A DNA stretch of 64,000 nt from Bog-473 sp963738135 (GTDB lineage: Bacteria > Actinomycetota > Acidimicrobiia > Acidimicrobiales > RAAP-2). The notes beneath the pieces are model-generated. The model searched no databases and was not told the DNA's origin. It saw only the letters and a program-made list of their open reading frames with translations. This document shows positions 1 to 7,950 of this stretch, in pieces; within the stretch, counting starts at the first letter, position 1, and each line of letters starts with the position of its first letter. The stretch is taken from NCBI GenBank assembly GCA_963738135.1, contig CAVTVK010000004.1, positions 682,001-746,000 on the forward strand, given 5' to 3'. Made by a program: the position numbers and the translations under genes.

Positions 1-553
1 GTACTCGGCACCGGTGTAGAGCGTCGAGCGCGCAGGCGAACCAGATGGCGGCGACCTGCAGCGTGTGCTGGTGGGCCAGCGGCGGGATGATGACCGTGCC
101 GATCGCCAGGTCCTGCACCAGCGTCTTGATCTTGGCCGACTTGCGGGCCGGGATGGACACGCCGCGCCGGCCGACCCAGGAGCGGTAGCCCTGCATGCCG
201 ACCTCGCGGACCGTGATGAGGATCACCGGCAACCACGGCAGGTGGCCCTGGACACAGAGCGTGATCATGGCGGCCAGGACACACGCCTTGTCGGCCAGGG
301 GGTCGAGGAAGGCACCCGAGCGGGTCGTGCCCTGGCGGCGGGCCATGTAGCCATCGAGCCCGTCGCTCGCAGCCAAGCAGGAAGCCCGCGACCACGTTGA
401 TCCACGAGGCACCCCAGGCGACGAGCATCAGCACGTAGACCGGCGCGGCCAGCAGGCGGGCCACGGTGACGGCGTTGGCCGGCGTGACCAGCGCGCTCGG
501 TCCGAAGGCGAACTCCGGCCTCGGGCGGCGGGGTCGTGGGTGGCCTCGCTCAC
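1..553 (-). CDS. pgsA: PgsA, CDP-diacylglycerol-glycerol-3-phosphate 3-phosphatidyltransferase (partial, frameshifted)
   Basis: This membrane enzyme makes phosphatidylglycerophosphate from CDP-diacylglycerol and glycerol-3-phosphate. Translating the minus strand in pieces gives a hydrophobic N-terminus (TPANAVTVARLLAAPVYVLM) and then the CDP-alcohol phosphotransferase signature DGYMARRQ...GAFLDPLADK. The gene runs off the left edge of the window. The frame changes near 510 and again near 370, so no single frame covers it. The likely GTG start at 553-551 overlaps the TGA stop of rimO, which points to translational coupling. The rimO-pgsA order is common in Actinobacteria. The shifts could be sequencing errors near a contig end or true decay. 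Confidence 0.8.
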
Positions 554-1955
554 GCCGTCGCCTGCTCCCACGCCGACGCCCGCTCTGACCGGCTCCCGGA
601 TCGGTGGACGCGGTCGGCGAACAGGTCGGGTCCCTCCGCTCCGGTGATGGTCGACGTCGACGAGGCTGCCCACCGCAAGGTCGGCTGGCAGATGCACGAT
701 GCCGTCGATCTCGGGCGCCTCGTGCACCGTGCGGCCCTGCCCGGGAGCGTCGACGAGGACCTCGGCGGGTAGAGCCGATGAGCGCGTCGCGCTTGGCGGC
801 CGTGATGGCGTCCTGCAGCTCGGCGCACTCGCGCAGCGCTCGGAGCGCGAGCTCGTGCCGGCACCTGCTCGTCGAGGCCGGCGGCGTGGGTGCCGTCCTC
901 GCGGGAGTACGGGAAGAAGCCGGCCCAGTCGAGCTGCGCCGCGGTGAGGAATTCGAGCAGGAGGTCGTGGTCGCGCTCGGTCTCGCCCGGATAGCCGAGG
1001 ATGAACGAGGAGCGGAAGGTGGCGTCGGGGTCAGCGGCCCTGATGTCGTCGATGCGGCGTGAGGAAGCGATCGCCGTCGCCCCAGCGGCGCATGCCGGCC
1101 AGCAACGGACGCGACACGTGCTGCAGCGAGAGGTCGAAGTAGGGCACGCCCGTGGCGAGGACGGTCTCGATCAGCTCGTCGGTCAAGCCCGAGGGATAGA
1201 GGTAGAGCAGCCGGGTGCGCTCGACCCGCGCCGACACGGCCCGCGTGAGCGCGGCGATGGGCGACGGGCCATTGGCAATGCGGTTCCGTCGACCCGGTCC
1301 CGAGCGGTCCCGGCCGTAGGAGGCGAGGTCCTGGGCGACGAGGACGATCTCGCGCAGCGTGGGAGCGCCGTCGGTGGCGGCGCCGAGCGCGTCGACCTCG
1401 GCCAGCACGTCACCGACCGAGCGCGAACGCTGCTTGCCCCGGAACGACGGGATGGCACAGAAGCCACAGATGCGATCGCAGCCCTCGGCGACCTTCACGT
1501 AGGCCCAGGGGGCACGCGCCGCCGGGCGGGGCAGCTCCAACAGGTCGAACCCATTCGTCGCAAGGGCCGGCCGCGGGCGGTCGGGAAGTGAGGGCGACGG
1601 GGACGGACCTGCGAGGGTCGGCGTCGGAAGCGCGTCGGTCAGCTCGGCACCGAAGCCGGCCACGAGGTCGACCTCGGGCAGGGCATCACGGCAGCTCGTC
1701 GCCGTAGCGCTCCGCCATGCAGCCGGTCACGACCAGGCGGGCGCCCGGCCGGCGACGGTCGGCCAGGGTCAGAACGGTGTCGATCGACTCTTGGCGGGCG
1801 GCGTCGATGAAGGCGCACGTGTTGACCACGACGAGATCGGCCGAGTCGGCACTCCGGGCGCGGCCGTACCCCTGTGCAGCGAGATAGCCCTCCAGCTTGT
1901 CGGAGTCGACCTGGTTCTTCGGGCACCCCAAAGTCTGCAGCCAGTAGAGGCCCAC
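550..1955 (-). CDS. rimO: RimO, ribosomal protein S12 methylthiotransferase (frameshifted)
   Basis: This radical-SAM enzyme adds a methylthio group to an aspartate of ribosomal protein S12. The N-terminal UPF0004 domain reads LQTLGCPKNQVDSD...VVNTCAFIDAA...VVTGCMAERYGDELP. The radical-SAM core has the three-cysteine motif CDRICGFCAIPSFRGKQRSR. A TRAM-like tail (IDGIVHLPADLAVGSLVDVD) ends at the TGA at 552-550. These parts lie in different frames, with shifts near 1685, near 1060 and once or more between 850 and 1000. GTG at 1955 is a plausible start and GTG at 1967 an alternative. The gene is complete in content, and the shifts may be assembly errors. Confidence 0.85.
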
Positions 1956-2070
1956 GCCGTCACACACTCCTCGCACCAGGCCGGGTCCCGTCGAGGCGAC
2001 GGAACCCGGCAGACCCACCTGGGCGGGCCAACCATCCGGATCGTCGGGCACCACGTGCCCGACACCCGAG

Positions 2071-2159
2071 CGGAGAGGGAGGGATTTGAACCCTCGGACC
2101 CGGTTACCCAGGTCAACTCATTAGCAGTGACTCCGATTCGGCCGCTCTCGCACCTCTCC
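2071..2159 (-). tRNA. tRNA-Ser(GCT), rebuilt by element integration
   Basis: The gene is 89 nt with a long variable arm typical of serine tRNAs. The 7-bp acceptor stem GGAGAGG/CCTCTCC is followed by discriminator G, and no CCA is encoded. The anticodon loop is CTGCTAA (anticodon GCT). The anticodon stem has a G28-G42 mismatch. The displaced original 5' half at 33391 carries the base that would restore a C-G pair, so the 5' half of this gene was supplied by the integrated element. Confidence 0.93.
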
Positions 2160-2164
2160 AGCAG
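2119..2164. repeat. attL core, 46-bp direct repeat
   Basis: This is the left copy of the attachment-site repeat. It covers the anticodon loop, the 5' half of tRNA-Ser and four bases beyond it. It matches 33379-33424 except at 2131 (c here, g at 33391). Because base 2131 came from the element, strand exchange must have happened inside the 12 bp at 2119-2130 (cattagcagtga), the anticodon loop region. Confidence 0.9.
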
Positions 2165-2198
2165 TTCACAGGGTTGCGGACTACTTCGGGACACCTCC

Positions 2199-2210
2199 GT
2201 CCTTCAATCG
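2199..2210. other. Candidate integrase arm-type site, left
   Basis: The sequence gtccttcaatcg occurs here between attL and the integrase. It recurs twice in tandem at 33287 and 33299 just inside attR. Short direct repeats flanking the core at both ends are typical arm-binding sites of tyrosine integrases. Confidence 0.5.
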
Positions 2211-2266
2211 TCCGTTAATCCGGTACACTTGCACCCGAAGACGCTACAGCGGTGCGGGAGGTAGCA

Positions 2267-3403
2267 ATGGCCGGACGCAAGGTGGGCGAGAAGGTTGGTC
2301 GGTACGGTGCTGGCAGCTTGAAGGAAACAGCGCCAGGGTCCGGTCGGTGGGACTACGGAGTGCGGATCAACGGTCGCCAGGTGTGGCGTCGGTCACCTCG
2401 TGGTCAGCAGCTGACGGCCAAGCAGGCGGAACGGTGGAAGAACGAGATGTACGCCCAGCTGGTGGCCGAACCACCGGCAGCTGCAGCGCCAGTGCCCGCC
2501 AGGACCGTCAGCGACCTTCTGAACGAGTGGTGCGACCGTGGCCGGTCAGCTCGTGGCGTCGAGTGGTCACGCCGCCAGAAGAACGACACCCGCAGTCGCC
2601 TCGACCACCGGATCATCCCGACCTTGGGCGAAATCCGGCTGGCCGACCTGACGTCGGTGAACATCGAGAACGCCTACGACGAGTGGAGCCGAGACGGGCT
2701 GATGGACTCGTCGGTGCACCGCCTCGCCGCAGACGTTCGCAGTGCTCTGTCCTTCGCTGGCCGTCGTGGCTACGAAGTCGGACCGACAGCAGGGCGGGCC
2801 ATGGCTCCACCACAACCGAAGTCGAAGGCCAAGACGATCACACCCGAGCAGCTGCCCAAGCTGTTGGATGCCGCCGAGCAGTTCGGCCACGACATGCTGC
2901 CCGCCATCTGCCTCGCTGCCACCACTGGCGCACGTCGTGGCGAGATCGCTGGCCTCCGGTGGTCCGACGTCGACCTTGACGCTGGCATCATCCACGTCGA
3001 GCGACAGGCCGTCGCAGTGCGGGGCGAGGTGTTCATTGAGAACACCAAGAACGATGCTCATTACGACGCCAAGCCGTCCACGAGGGACATGGCGGTCCTG
3101 AAGGTGGTGCTCGATCCTGGCCAGCCTGAGCACTACGTCATCGGCAACAGTGCGAAGCCGGTCAATCCGAACCACCTCACGGACGGCTTCACGTCGGTGC
3201 GAGGACTGGCGCATGTGCGAGGCGTGACGTTCAAGAGCCTGCGCCACTACTGGACCACCTCGATGGCCGACGCTGGCGTGCCGATGAAGGACATCGCCTC
3301 TGGCCGGTGGAAGTCCGACCGGATGGCCCGCGAGGTGTACGGACGTCACGCCACCCTGGCCGGTTCGGACAAGATGGCCGAAGTGGAACTGCTGCCGTCG
3401 TGA
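2267..3403 (+). CDS. int: Tyrosine recombinase (site-specific integrase)
   Basis: This integrase inserts and helps excise the surrounding element. The protein is 378 aa, a usual length for the phage/ICE integrase family. An AP2-like arm-binding region comes first, then a SAM-like core-binding domain (about 75-180) and the catalytic domain. Visible catalytic elements are TGARRGEIAGLRW (Arg near 222), SLRHYW (His/Arg near 323) and the nucleophile Tyr in REVYGRH near 355. ATG 2267 follows GGGAGG at 2256-2261 and is preferred over the upstream GTG at 2252. The gene reads away from tRNA-Ser, and the next small gene overlaps its stop (GTGA). Confidence 0.95.
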   Translation: MAGRKVGEKVGRYGAGSLKETAPGSGRWDYGVRINGRQVWRRSPRGQQLTAKQAERWKNEMYAQLVAEPPAAAAPVPARTVSDLLNEWCDRGRSARGVEWSRRQKNDTRSRLDHRIIPTLGEIRLADLTSVNIENAYDEWSRDGLMDSSVHRLAADVRSALSFAGRRGYEVGPTAGRAMAPPQPKSKAKTITPEQLPKLLDAAEQFGHDMLPAICLAATTGARRGEIAGLRWSDVDLDAGIIHVERQAVAVRGEVFIENTKNDAHYDAKPSTRDMAVLKVVLDPGQPEHYVIGNSAKPVNPNHLTDGFTSVRGLAHVRGVTFKSLRHYWTTSMADAGVPMKDIASGRWKSDRMAREVYGRHATLAGSDKMAEVELLPS

Positions 3404-3621
3404 GGGACGACGAGGACGTGCCGTACTGGGACGGGTGCGACGATCCCGTCCTGCCGCAGTGGCAGTTCGTTCGGCCGTTCGACGTCGAGCCGCTCGACGT
3501 GTACGGCTACGGCTCCGACCCGACGAACGACGAGCTGCCGCCCGACGGCATCTTCGGGCCGGTCGACGTCAACGACCCCGACGTGACGCCCCTGCAGCGG
3601 CTGCTGTACCCGCCCGTGTAA
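3400..3621 (+). CDS. Small acidic protein of unknown function
   Basis: This is a 73-aa ORF whose GTG start overlaps the integrase stop (GTGA), so it is probably translationally coupled to int. The protein is rich in Asp and Pro (for example DPTNDELPPDGIFGPVDV) and has no predicted membrane segment. I do not recognise the family. Its position suggests an accessory to integration or element control, but that is inference. Confidence 0.5.
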   Translation: MRDDEDVPYWDGCDDPVLPQWQFVRPFDVEPLDVYGYGSDPTNDELPPDGIFGPVDVNDPDVTPLQRLLYPPV

Positions 3622-3654
3622 ACGCTCCCGGCTCCATCGGTCCGACACGTCCAC

Positions 3655-3830
3655 GGATACAATGGACTGCGTCGGGCCAGTCGCATCGGGTTCGATAGGT
3701 CCAGCACGCTGGCGCCGATACAATGGACTCTGTCGCACCCGTCGCAGCGGGTCCGGCTCGGGAAGCGGCTGACATGAAGTGGCCGGTACAATGGATGGAG
3801 CCGGACCTGTCGCATCGGGTTCGGCAAGGT
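3655..3830. repeat. Three imperfect direct repeats (iteron-like), period 61-68 bp
   Basis: The motif TACAATGGA starts at 3658, 3719 and 3787. Each copy is followed about 20 bp later by a variant of gtcgcatcgggttcg. The rest of the 3622-3977 gap holds no gene I can support. TACAAT resembles a -10 box, so these could be repeated promoters. Their position between int and the replication module also fits iterons of an origin or repressor-binding sites. Confidence 0.55.
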
Positions 3831-3977
3831 AGAGGAACACGATCCGCAAGGTGGGTCGGCAGTACAGGCTGAAGGCCAGGTGAGTTGCGGACCTTGCACC
3901 GCCCCTGGAGTGGCACCGGGCACATGACCCGTTGATGTCCGTCCCTGCAATGGGCTTCTCCATCACGGAGGGACATC

Positions 3978-4286
3978 ATGGGATTCAAGAACGAAGTGCG
4001 GAAGTGCGTGGACGCCATTGGGCGTCTGCCGGGAGTGGTGGACATCGACGTTCCCCAGCTGCTCGATGACGAGTGGGGAGTGGTCCTCAGTCTGTCGACG
4101 TGCGATCACGGGTGGGCGACGCTGGGTGCGCTGGCGTGCTCTGGTCACTGCGCCGACGAGGCGTGCGCTCTGGAAGTCATCGGCGTGAACAAGGAGCATG
4201 GAGCGACGATCCTGCTGCGTGTGTTCGACACGACGGCGTTCACGTACGAGGTCAACAACCACGCTGCGATGTTGGCGGGTGTGTGA
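3978..4286 (+). CDS. Hypothetical protein, first gene of the element's early operon
   Basis: This 102-aa soluble protein starts at ATG 3978 behind a clear GGAGGG ribosome-binding site. It contains several cysteines (DHGWATLGALACSGHCADEAC), which may form a small metal site. No family is recognised. Its TGA overlaps the ATG of the next gene (TGATG), so it heads a tightly packed run of genes up to 7404. Confidence 0.65.
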   Translation: MGFKNEVRKCVDAIGRLPGVVDIDVPQLLDDEWGVVLSLSTCDHGWATLGALACSGHCADEACALEVIGVNKEHGATILLRVFDTTAFTYEVNNHAAMLAGV

Positions 4287-4483
4287 TGGCGACCAAGGAG
4301 AAACTGACGCCAGCACAGCTGCTCGACCTGCCGCTGCTAACGCTGGAGCAGACAGCCCAGCTGTTGCAGTGCTCGCCGGAACACCTGCGTCGACAGGCAC
4401 GAGCCGGAACACTGCCGGGACTCGTGGTCGTGGCCGGTGTGTATCGGATCGACCGGGCGAAGCTGCTGGCGGTGGCGACATGA
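4286..4483 (+). CDS. Excisionase-like / MerR-type helix-turn-helix protein
   Basis: This 65-aa protein has the layout of HTH_17 excisionases: LLTLEQTAQLLQCSPEHLRR forms the winged HTH, followed by AGTLPGLVVVAGVYRIDRAKL. Such proteins bend att-site DNA and favour excision by the integrase, or act as replication/transfer regulators. It overlaps both neighbours by a few bases (TGATG upstream, ATGA downstream), indicating coupled translation. A role as Xis for the 31-kb element is inferred from size, fold and position. Confidence 0.75.
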   Translation: MATKEKLTPAQLLDLPLLTLEQTAQLLQCSPEHLRRQARAGTLPGLVVVAGVYRIDRAKLLAVAT

Positions 4484-4908
4484 CCGCCGACATCGAGGCC
4501 CTTGCCGGGAACGGCCGAGTCATGAGGGCCCACCCGGACGACCGGCCGCCGAAGACGGTCGTCGAGTCATGTGAGGCCGGAAACCTCATGCGAGGACCAT
4601 CCCCGGACGTCGAGAGGATCGCTCCCCGATGCGAGCAACTAATCGCCGACGGGATCGTGACGGAGAAAGGGGGCCTCTTCGTCCCCGGCGTCCCGTCTGA
4701 GGACCGTCGACTCCTGGCCGTCGAGCGACTACGCGGGTTTGCCGTCATGGCCGAAGAGGCCCAGATCCGCTACCGGGCATGCCCGGACTGTTTGCGGCGG
4801 ATCTATCCCGATCCCCCAGAGCCAGAGCAGCTACTCGCCCAAGGATGGCGAACATACGTCGGCAAGGACGGCCGTACCGTCCTTTCCTGTCCTCACGGGG
4901 ACCTCTGA
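4480..4908 (+). CDS. Hypothetical protein with C-terminal zinc-ribbon-like cysteines
   Basis: This is a 142-aa protein coupled to the preceding gene by an ATGA overlap. The C-terminal half has ACPDCLRRIYP (CxxC) and, about 35 residues on, LSCPHGDL, which could close a zinc ribbon. The N-terminal half is polar and not recognised. Its place between excisionase-like and replication genes suggests a DNA-related accessory role, which is inference only. Confidence 0.6.
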   Translation: MTADIEALAGNGRVMRAHPDDRPPKTVVESCEAGNLMRGPSPDVERIAPRCEQLIADGIVTEKGGLFVPGVPSEDRRLLAVERLRGFAVMAEEAQIRYRACPDCLRRIYPDPPEPEQLLAQGWRTYVGKDGRTVLSCPHGDL

Positions 4909-4985
4909 TGACGGCCCCGAGGGCCCCGGTTCTGTCTCAACTGCGGCTGGCGGATCAGTCAGGCCGACGAAGCACGTCCAGGTAG
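4908..4985 (+). CDS. Possible 25-aa peptide
   Basis: A short ORF starts at an ATG that overlaps the previous stop (TGATG), like its neighbours. The only support is this overlap and the packed operon context. The peptide is basic and unrecognised. It may be non-coding. Confidence 0.25.
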   Translation: MTAPRAPVLSQLRLADQSGRRSTSR

Positions 4986-5123
4986 TCATCAACGACGGAT
5001 GCAGCGTCCGCAAATGAGGGACTGCGGCCACGCGTGGTCTCACCTAGTGATGGTACGAACGAAATATGAAACGGAATGGTGTCACCCGCACTCGGGTGCA
5101 CACGAACTGAGAGGAATGAACAC

Positions 5124-5522
5124 ATGAAGACACAGATAGCAGCATTGTTTTCCGGACCGCGTGATGACGGGATGTTTTACGTTCACGCGTGGCCCGTTGA
5201 TATTGGTCCTCCGCCCGTAAGCGAACCGCCGAACGGTGGTCCGTTTACTACGGAGGATGACGCAAAGCGATGGCTTACCGAATACTCGGAGCGCTACTGG
5301 GCGCAGCGATACATCGTAGAACCGTGCGTATGTGATGCCGGCGAAGCCGGCGACTGTTGGACAGTGCAGGACACCAACTTCACGGATGCGGAATGGGCCA
5401 ACGGAACCGCATATTGGTTGCGGTATGACGACGACAAGGCGGGTGCGATGAAGTGCGCCGCGGTGTTGAACGCAACCGATGCGGACTCACTTCAGGACTA
5501 CTCAACATTGGAAGCGAGCTAG
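5124..5522 (+). CDS. Hypothetical protein
   Basis: This is a 132-aa soluble acidic protein. ATG 5124 follows gagaggaatgaacac. The codon choice is less GC-biased than in neighbouring genes, which may indicate different ancestry. It contains PCVCDAGEAGDCW, three cysteines close together. No family is recognised. It lies in the replication module and is followed within 3 bp by another small ORF. Confidence 0.6.
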   Translation: MKTQIAALFSGPRDDGMFYVHAWPVDIGPPPVSEPPNGGPFTTEDDAKRWLTEYSERYWAQRYIVEPCVCDAGEAGDCWTVQDTNFTDAEWANGTAYWLRYDDDKAGAMKCAAVLNATDADSLQDYSTLEAS

Positions 5523-5524
5523 GA

Positions 5525-5641
5525 ATGCCTGCAACAGTTGACGGAGTACCTGCGAACGTGCCGTGTGAAGTGATGGGTCGTCGGCGTGTTCCTGCAGTAC
5601 GGATGGCCTGTCGGCATCTCGACTGGAGTGGACTGACATGA
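5525..5641 (+). CDS. Small 38-aa protein coupled to the replication ATPase
   Basis: The ORF begins 3 bp after the previous stop and ends with a TGA that overlaps the ATG of the AAA+ ATPase (ATGA). It is basic, with the stretch MGRRRVPAVRMACRH. Coupling and spacing are the only support. It may serve to deliver ribosomes to the next gene. Confidence 0.4.
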   Translation: MPATVDGVPANVPCEVMGRRRVPAVRMACRHLDWSGLT

Positions 5642-7404
5642 CGATGATCCGAGTGAAGGACGCCGAAGGCAACTGGTTTGAGATGGACGAGGACGACTGG
5701 TTCGATGAGGACGAAGACGTCGAGCCAGTCGATCTGAACGACATGGTCGCCGAGATCAAGGCGCTGGGCGTGCGGTGTGACCGTACGTGGTTCAACGCGG
5801 CGGACCAGAAGTGCCAGTGCGACGGTCGAGCGATCGCCGAGGTCGTGCAGCGGTACGGCAAGGTCAGAGCATGGTGCCCGAAGTGCAGCAAGGATTTGGG
5901 TGTGCTCGTGCAGCCGCACGTACTGAACGCTGCGCTGGTGCTCGTGAAAGAGGAGCTACCGGCGAGCGGTGCGACGTACGAGGTGGCCGAGAAGGCAGCG
6001 CAGGCGCTCGCACGAGCGGAGGCTCCGCACCATCACGTCTTCGTGGTCGGTGACACGTACAGCGTCGTGCAGGAAGACGGCAAGGTCGCTGAACTGTCGC
6101 CGAAGGCGCTGGCGATTCGGCTCACCGAGGTGGCGCAGTGGCGGAACGCACGAGGCTACGCCAATGCTCCGATGACGGTGGTCGGTGCGATCATGGAAGC
6201 TGCAGCCGACCAGTCTGCAGTGCCGAAGCTGGAGCGAGTGGTCACGGTGCCGGTGTTCCTGTCGGATGGTCGAGTGCTCGACGCGCCAGGCTACGACGTG
6301 CAGTCGAAGACGTACTACGCCCCGACGCTCGACGGCATCGAGGTGCCGCACGAGGTGAGCGAGGTCGACGTGAAGAACGCTGTGCAGCTGCTCGTGGACG
6401 AGTACCTGGGCGACGTGGCGTTCAAGTCGCAGGCCGACCGTGCGAACACGGTGGCGTGCATGTTGCTGCCGTTCGTGCGGACGCTCATCGGCCCGACGCC
6501 GCTACACGTCTTCGACGCACCTGGACCTGGACACGGCAAGACGATGACGCTGGCGTGTGCACTGTTGCCAGGGTGCGGACTCGTGACGCCGACCACATGG
6601 ACCATGTCGAGCAACGAGCAGGAGAAGAAGCTGTTCGCTGCACTGCGCAAGGCTCCGCCCGCCATCTTCATCGACAACGTCACCGGGACGGTGAACAGTA
6701 CGACGCTGGAGACGATCCTGACGTCGACCACGGGCGAGTACGACGGTCGAGTACTCGGTGCGTCGAGCATGGAAGTGGTGCCAGTGCACCAGACGTGGAC
6801 GATGTCGACCAACAACGGTCGCATGGGCAAGTCGATGCAGCGACGTGCAGTGTGGGTGCGGATCGACGCAGCCGTCGAGAATCCGATGATGCGCAAGGGT
6901 CCGTCGGAAGGTGTGAGATGGCGTCATCCCGATGGAATGGTCGAGTGGGGTACGGAGAATCGTGCAGCACTCGTGTCGGCATGTCTCGTGCTGTGCCGTC
7001 GGTGGTTCCAGTGCGGCATGCCAGGGCCGACGATACCGGACGATGCAGTGCGGGGTTCGTACGAGCGGTGGCAGCACGTGATCGGTGGAGTCCTTCAGTG
7101 TGCAGGTATCAGTGGGTTCTGTGAGAACGCTCACGAGCGAGACATGCTGAACGATGAACAGTCGGACCTTGCAGTGATGCTGCAGGCACTGCTCGACCAG
7201 TTCGGTGAGCAGCGGTTCACGGCCCGTGACGTCTTCGGCGCTGGGATCGTCCAGGCGAACGGTGCGCAGGGCGTCGGTGTGATGCTGACCAACCACGTCG
7301 ATGAGATCGCAGCCGGACTCGTGCTGCGCAAGCACCCGACGACACGAGGAGGCGACTCCTACAGCGTCGAGCAGGTGAGGTCCGGCAACACTTACCCCAG
7401 TTGA
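5638..7404 (+). CDS. AAA+/superfamily-3-like replication ATPase of the element
   Basis: This 588-aa protein has a very acidic N-terminus and a cysteine cluster (VRCDRTWF...QKCQCDG...AWCPKCSKDLG, about 45-90) likely to bind zinc. The ATPase core follows, with Walker A in DAPGPGHGKTMT near residue 300 and a Walker B-like PPAIFIDNV near 340. TMSTNNGRMGKSMQRRAVWV resembles the sensor/arginine-finger part of plasmid and phage primase-helicases. It probably unwinds or initiates replication of the excised element. It is the last gene of the packed run from 3978, and a long structured gap follows. Confidence 0.7.
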   Translation: MTMIRVKDAEGNWFEMDEDDWFDEDEDVEPVDLNDMVAEIKALGVRCDRTWFNAADQKCQCDGRAIAEVVQRYGKVRAWCPKCSKDLGVLVQPHVLNAALVLVKEELPASGATYEVAEKAAQALARAEAPHHHVFVVGDTYSVVQEDGKVAELSPKALAIRLTEVAQWRNARGYANAPMTVVGAIMEAAADQSAVPKLERVVTVPVFLSDGRVLDAPGYDVQSKTYYAPTLDGIEVPHEVSEVDVKNAVQLLVDEYLGDVAFKSQADRANTVACMLLPFVRTLIGPTPLHVFDAPGPGHGKTMTLACALLPGCGLVTPTTWTMSSNEQEKKLFAALRKAPPAIFIDNVTGTVNSTTLETILTSTTGEYDGRVLGASSMEVVPVHQTWTMSTNNGRMGKSMQRRAVWVRIDAAVENPMMRKGPSEGVRWRHPDGMVEWGTENRAALVSACLVLCRRWFQCGMPGPTIPDDAVRGSYERWQHVIGGVLQCAGISGFCENAHERDMLNDEQSDLAVMLQALLDQFGEQRFTARDVFGAGIVQANGAQGVGVMLTNHVDEIAAGLVLRKHPTTRGGDSYSVEQVRSGNTYPS

Positions 7405-7950
7405 CCAGTCATCCTCACCACCACCACCTCCAATCAATCTCATTCAACATTCAATCTTCTTCAAGAAGAAGAAGTTGGATGGATGGATGAGATGGTGAGA
7501 GGTCGAGATTCTGAGAAGTTGAGGCGGTCAAGGTGATGCCGAGATTCGGCTGACGTCGTTTGGCGGTGGTGCTGGTGCGGCAAGTTGACGCTACCTGTTC
7601 CTCCTATAAAGCTTCCGCCCATTGCAGTGACATGATGTCTCACATGGCGTGCATGCGCCATCCGGCTCACTGCCACATAAGAGCGCCTCACCCTCGTCTA
7701 CTGAGGCGATCGGCGGGGGCCACCTCCGGGCGTAGAGCCGCAATACCCCGGGGAGGGTCGCCTTGCCGTAGCGACAAGCCTCGACCCCGCGCTCGAGGAT
7801 TTATTTCCCCGGGGTCGAGGGGTCGCTCACAAAAGCCCTGATGAGGAGCCGGAAAATACCCTCGGAATCGGACCTGAACGCCTTGGAGAAGTCGACCGCC
7901 TGCCACCCCTGTTAGGGGGCCTGACGTGCGCGCCTTGCCGAGAGTTGGAA
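7405..7950. other. 546-bp non-coding region with hairpins and a dispersed repeat
   Basis: No gene is supported here. Structures seen are a CTTCTTC/GAAGAAG stem near 7455-7470, a perfect 7-bp stem CGCCTCA/TGAGGCG at 7684-7708, and a perfect 10-bp stem CCTCGACCCC/GGGGTCGAGG at 7779-7820 with a 22-nt loop. A promoter-like TATAAA lies near 7607. The repeat at 7738-7780 recurs at 19627. The gap separates the replication module from the cargo genes. Confidence 0.6.
7738..7780. repeat. Dispersed repeat, copy 1
   Basis: The segment runs from ccgcaatacc through a G-rich block to gtagcgacaagcc. It matches 19627-19674 with a few differences and a longer G run there. It abuts a strong 10-bp hairpin at 7779-7820. 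Function unknown. Confidence 0.6.

Noticed and set aside
7688..7906. 72-aa minus-strand ORF in the gap before DUF2252
   Set aside because: It overlaps the dispersed repeat and the 10-bp hairpin, is Arg/Pro-rich as expected from GC-rich non-coding DNA, and has no ribosome-binding site.
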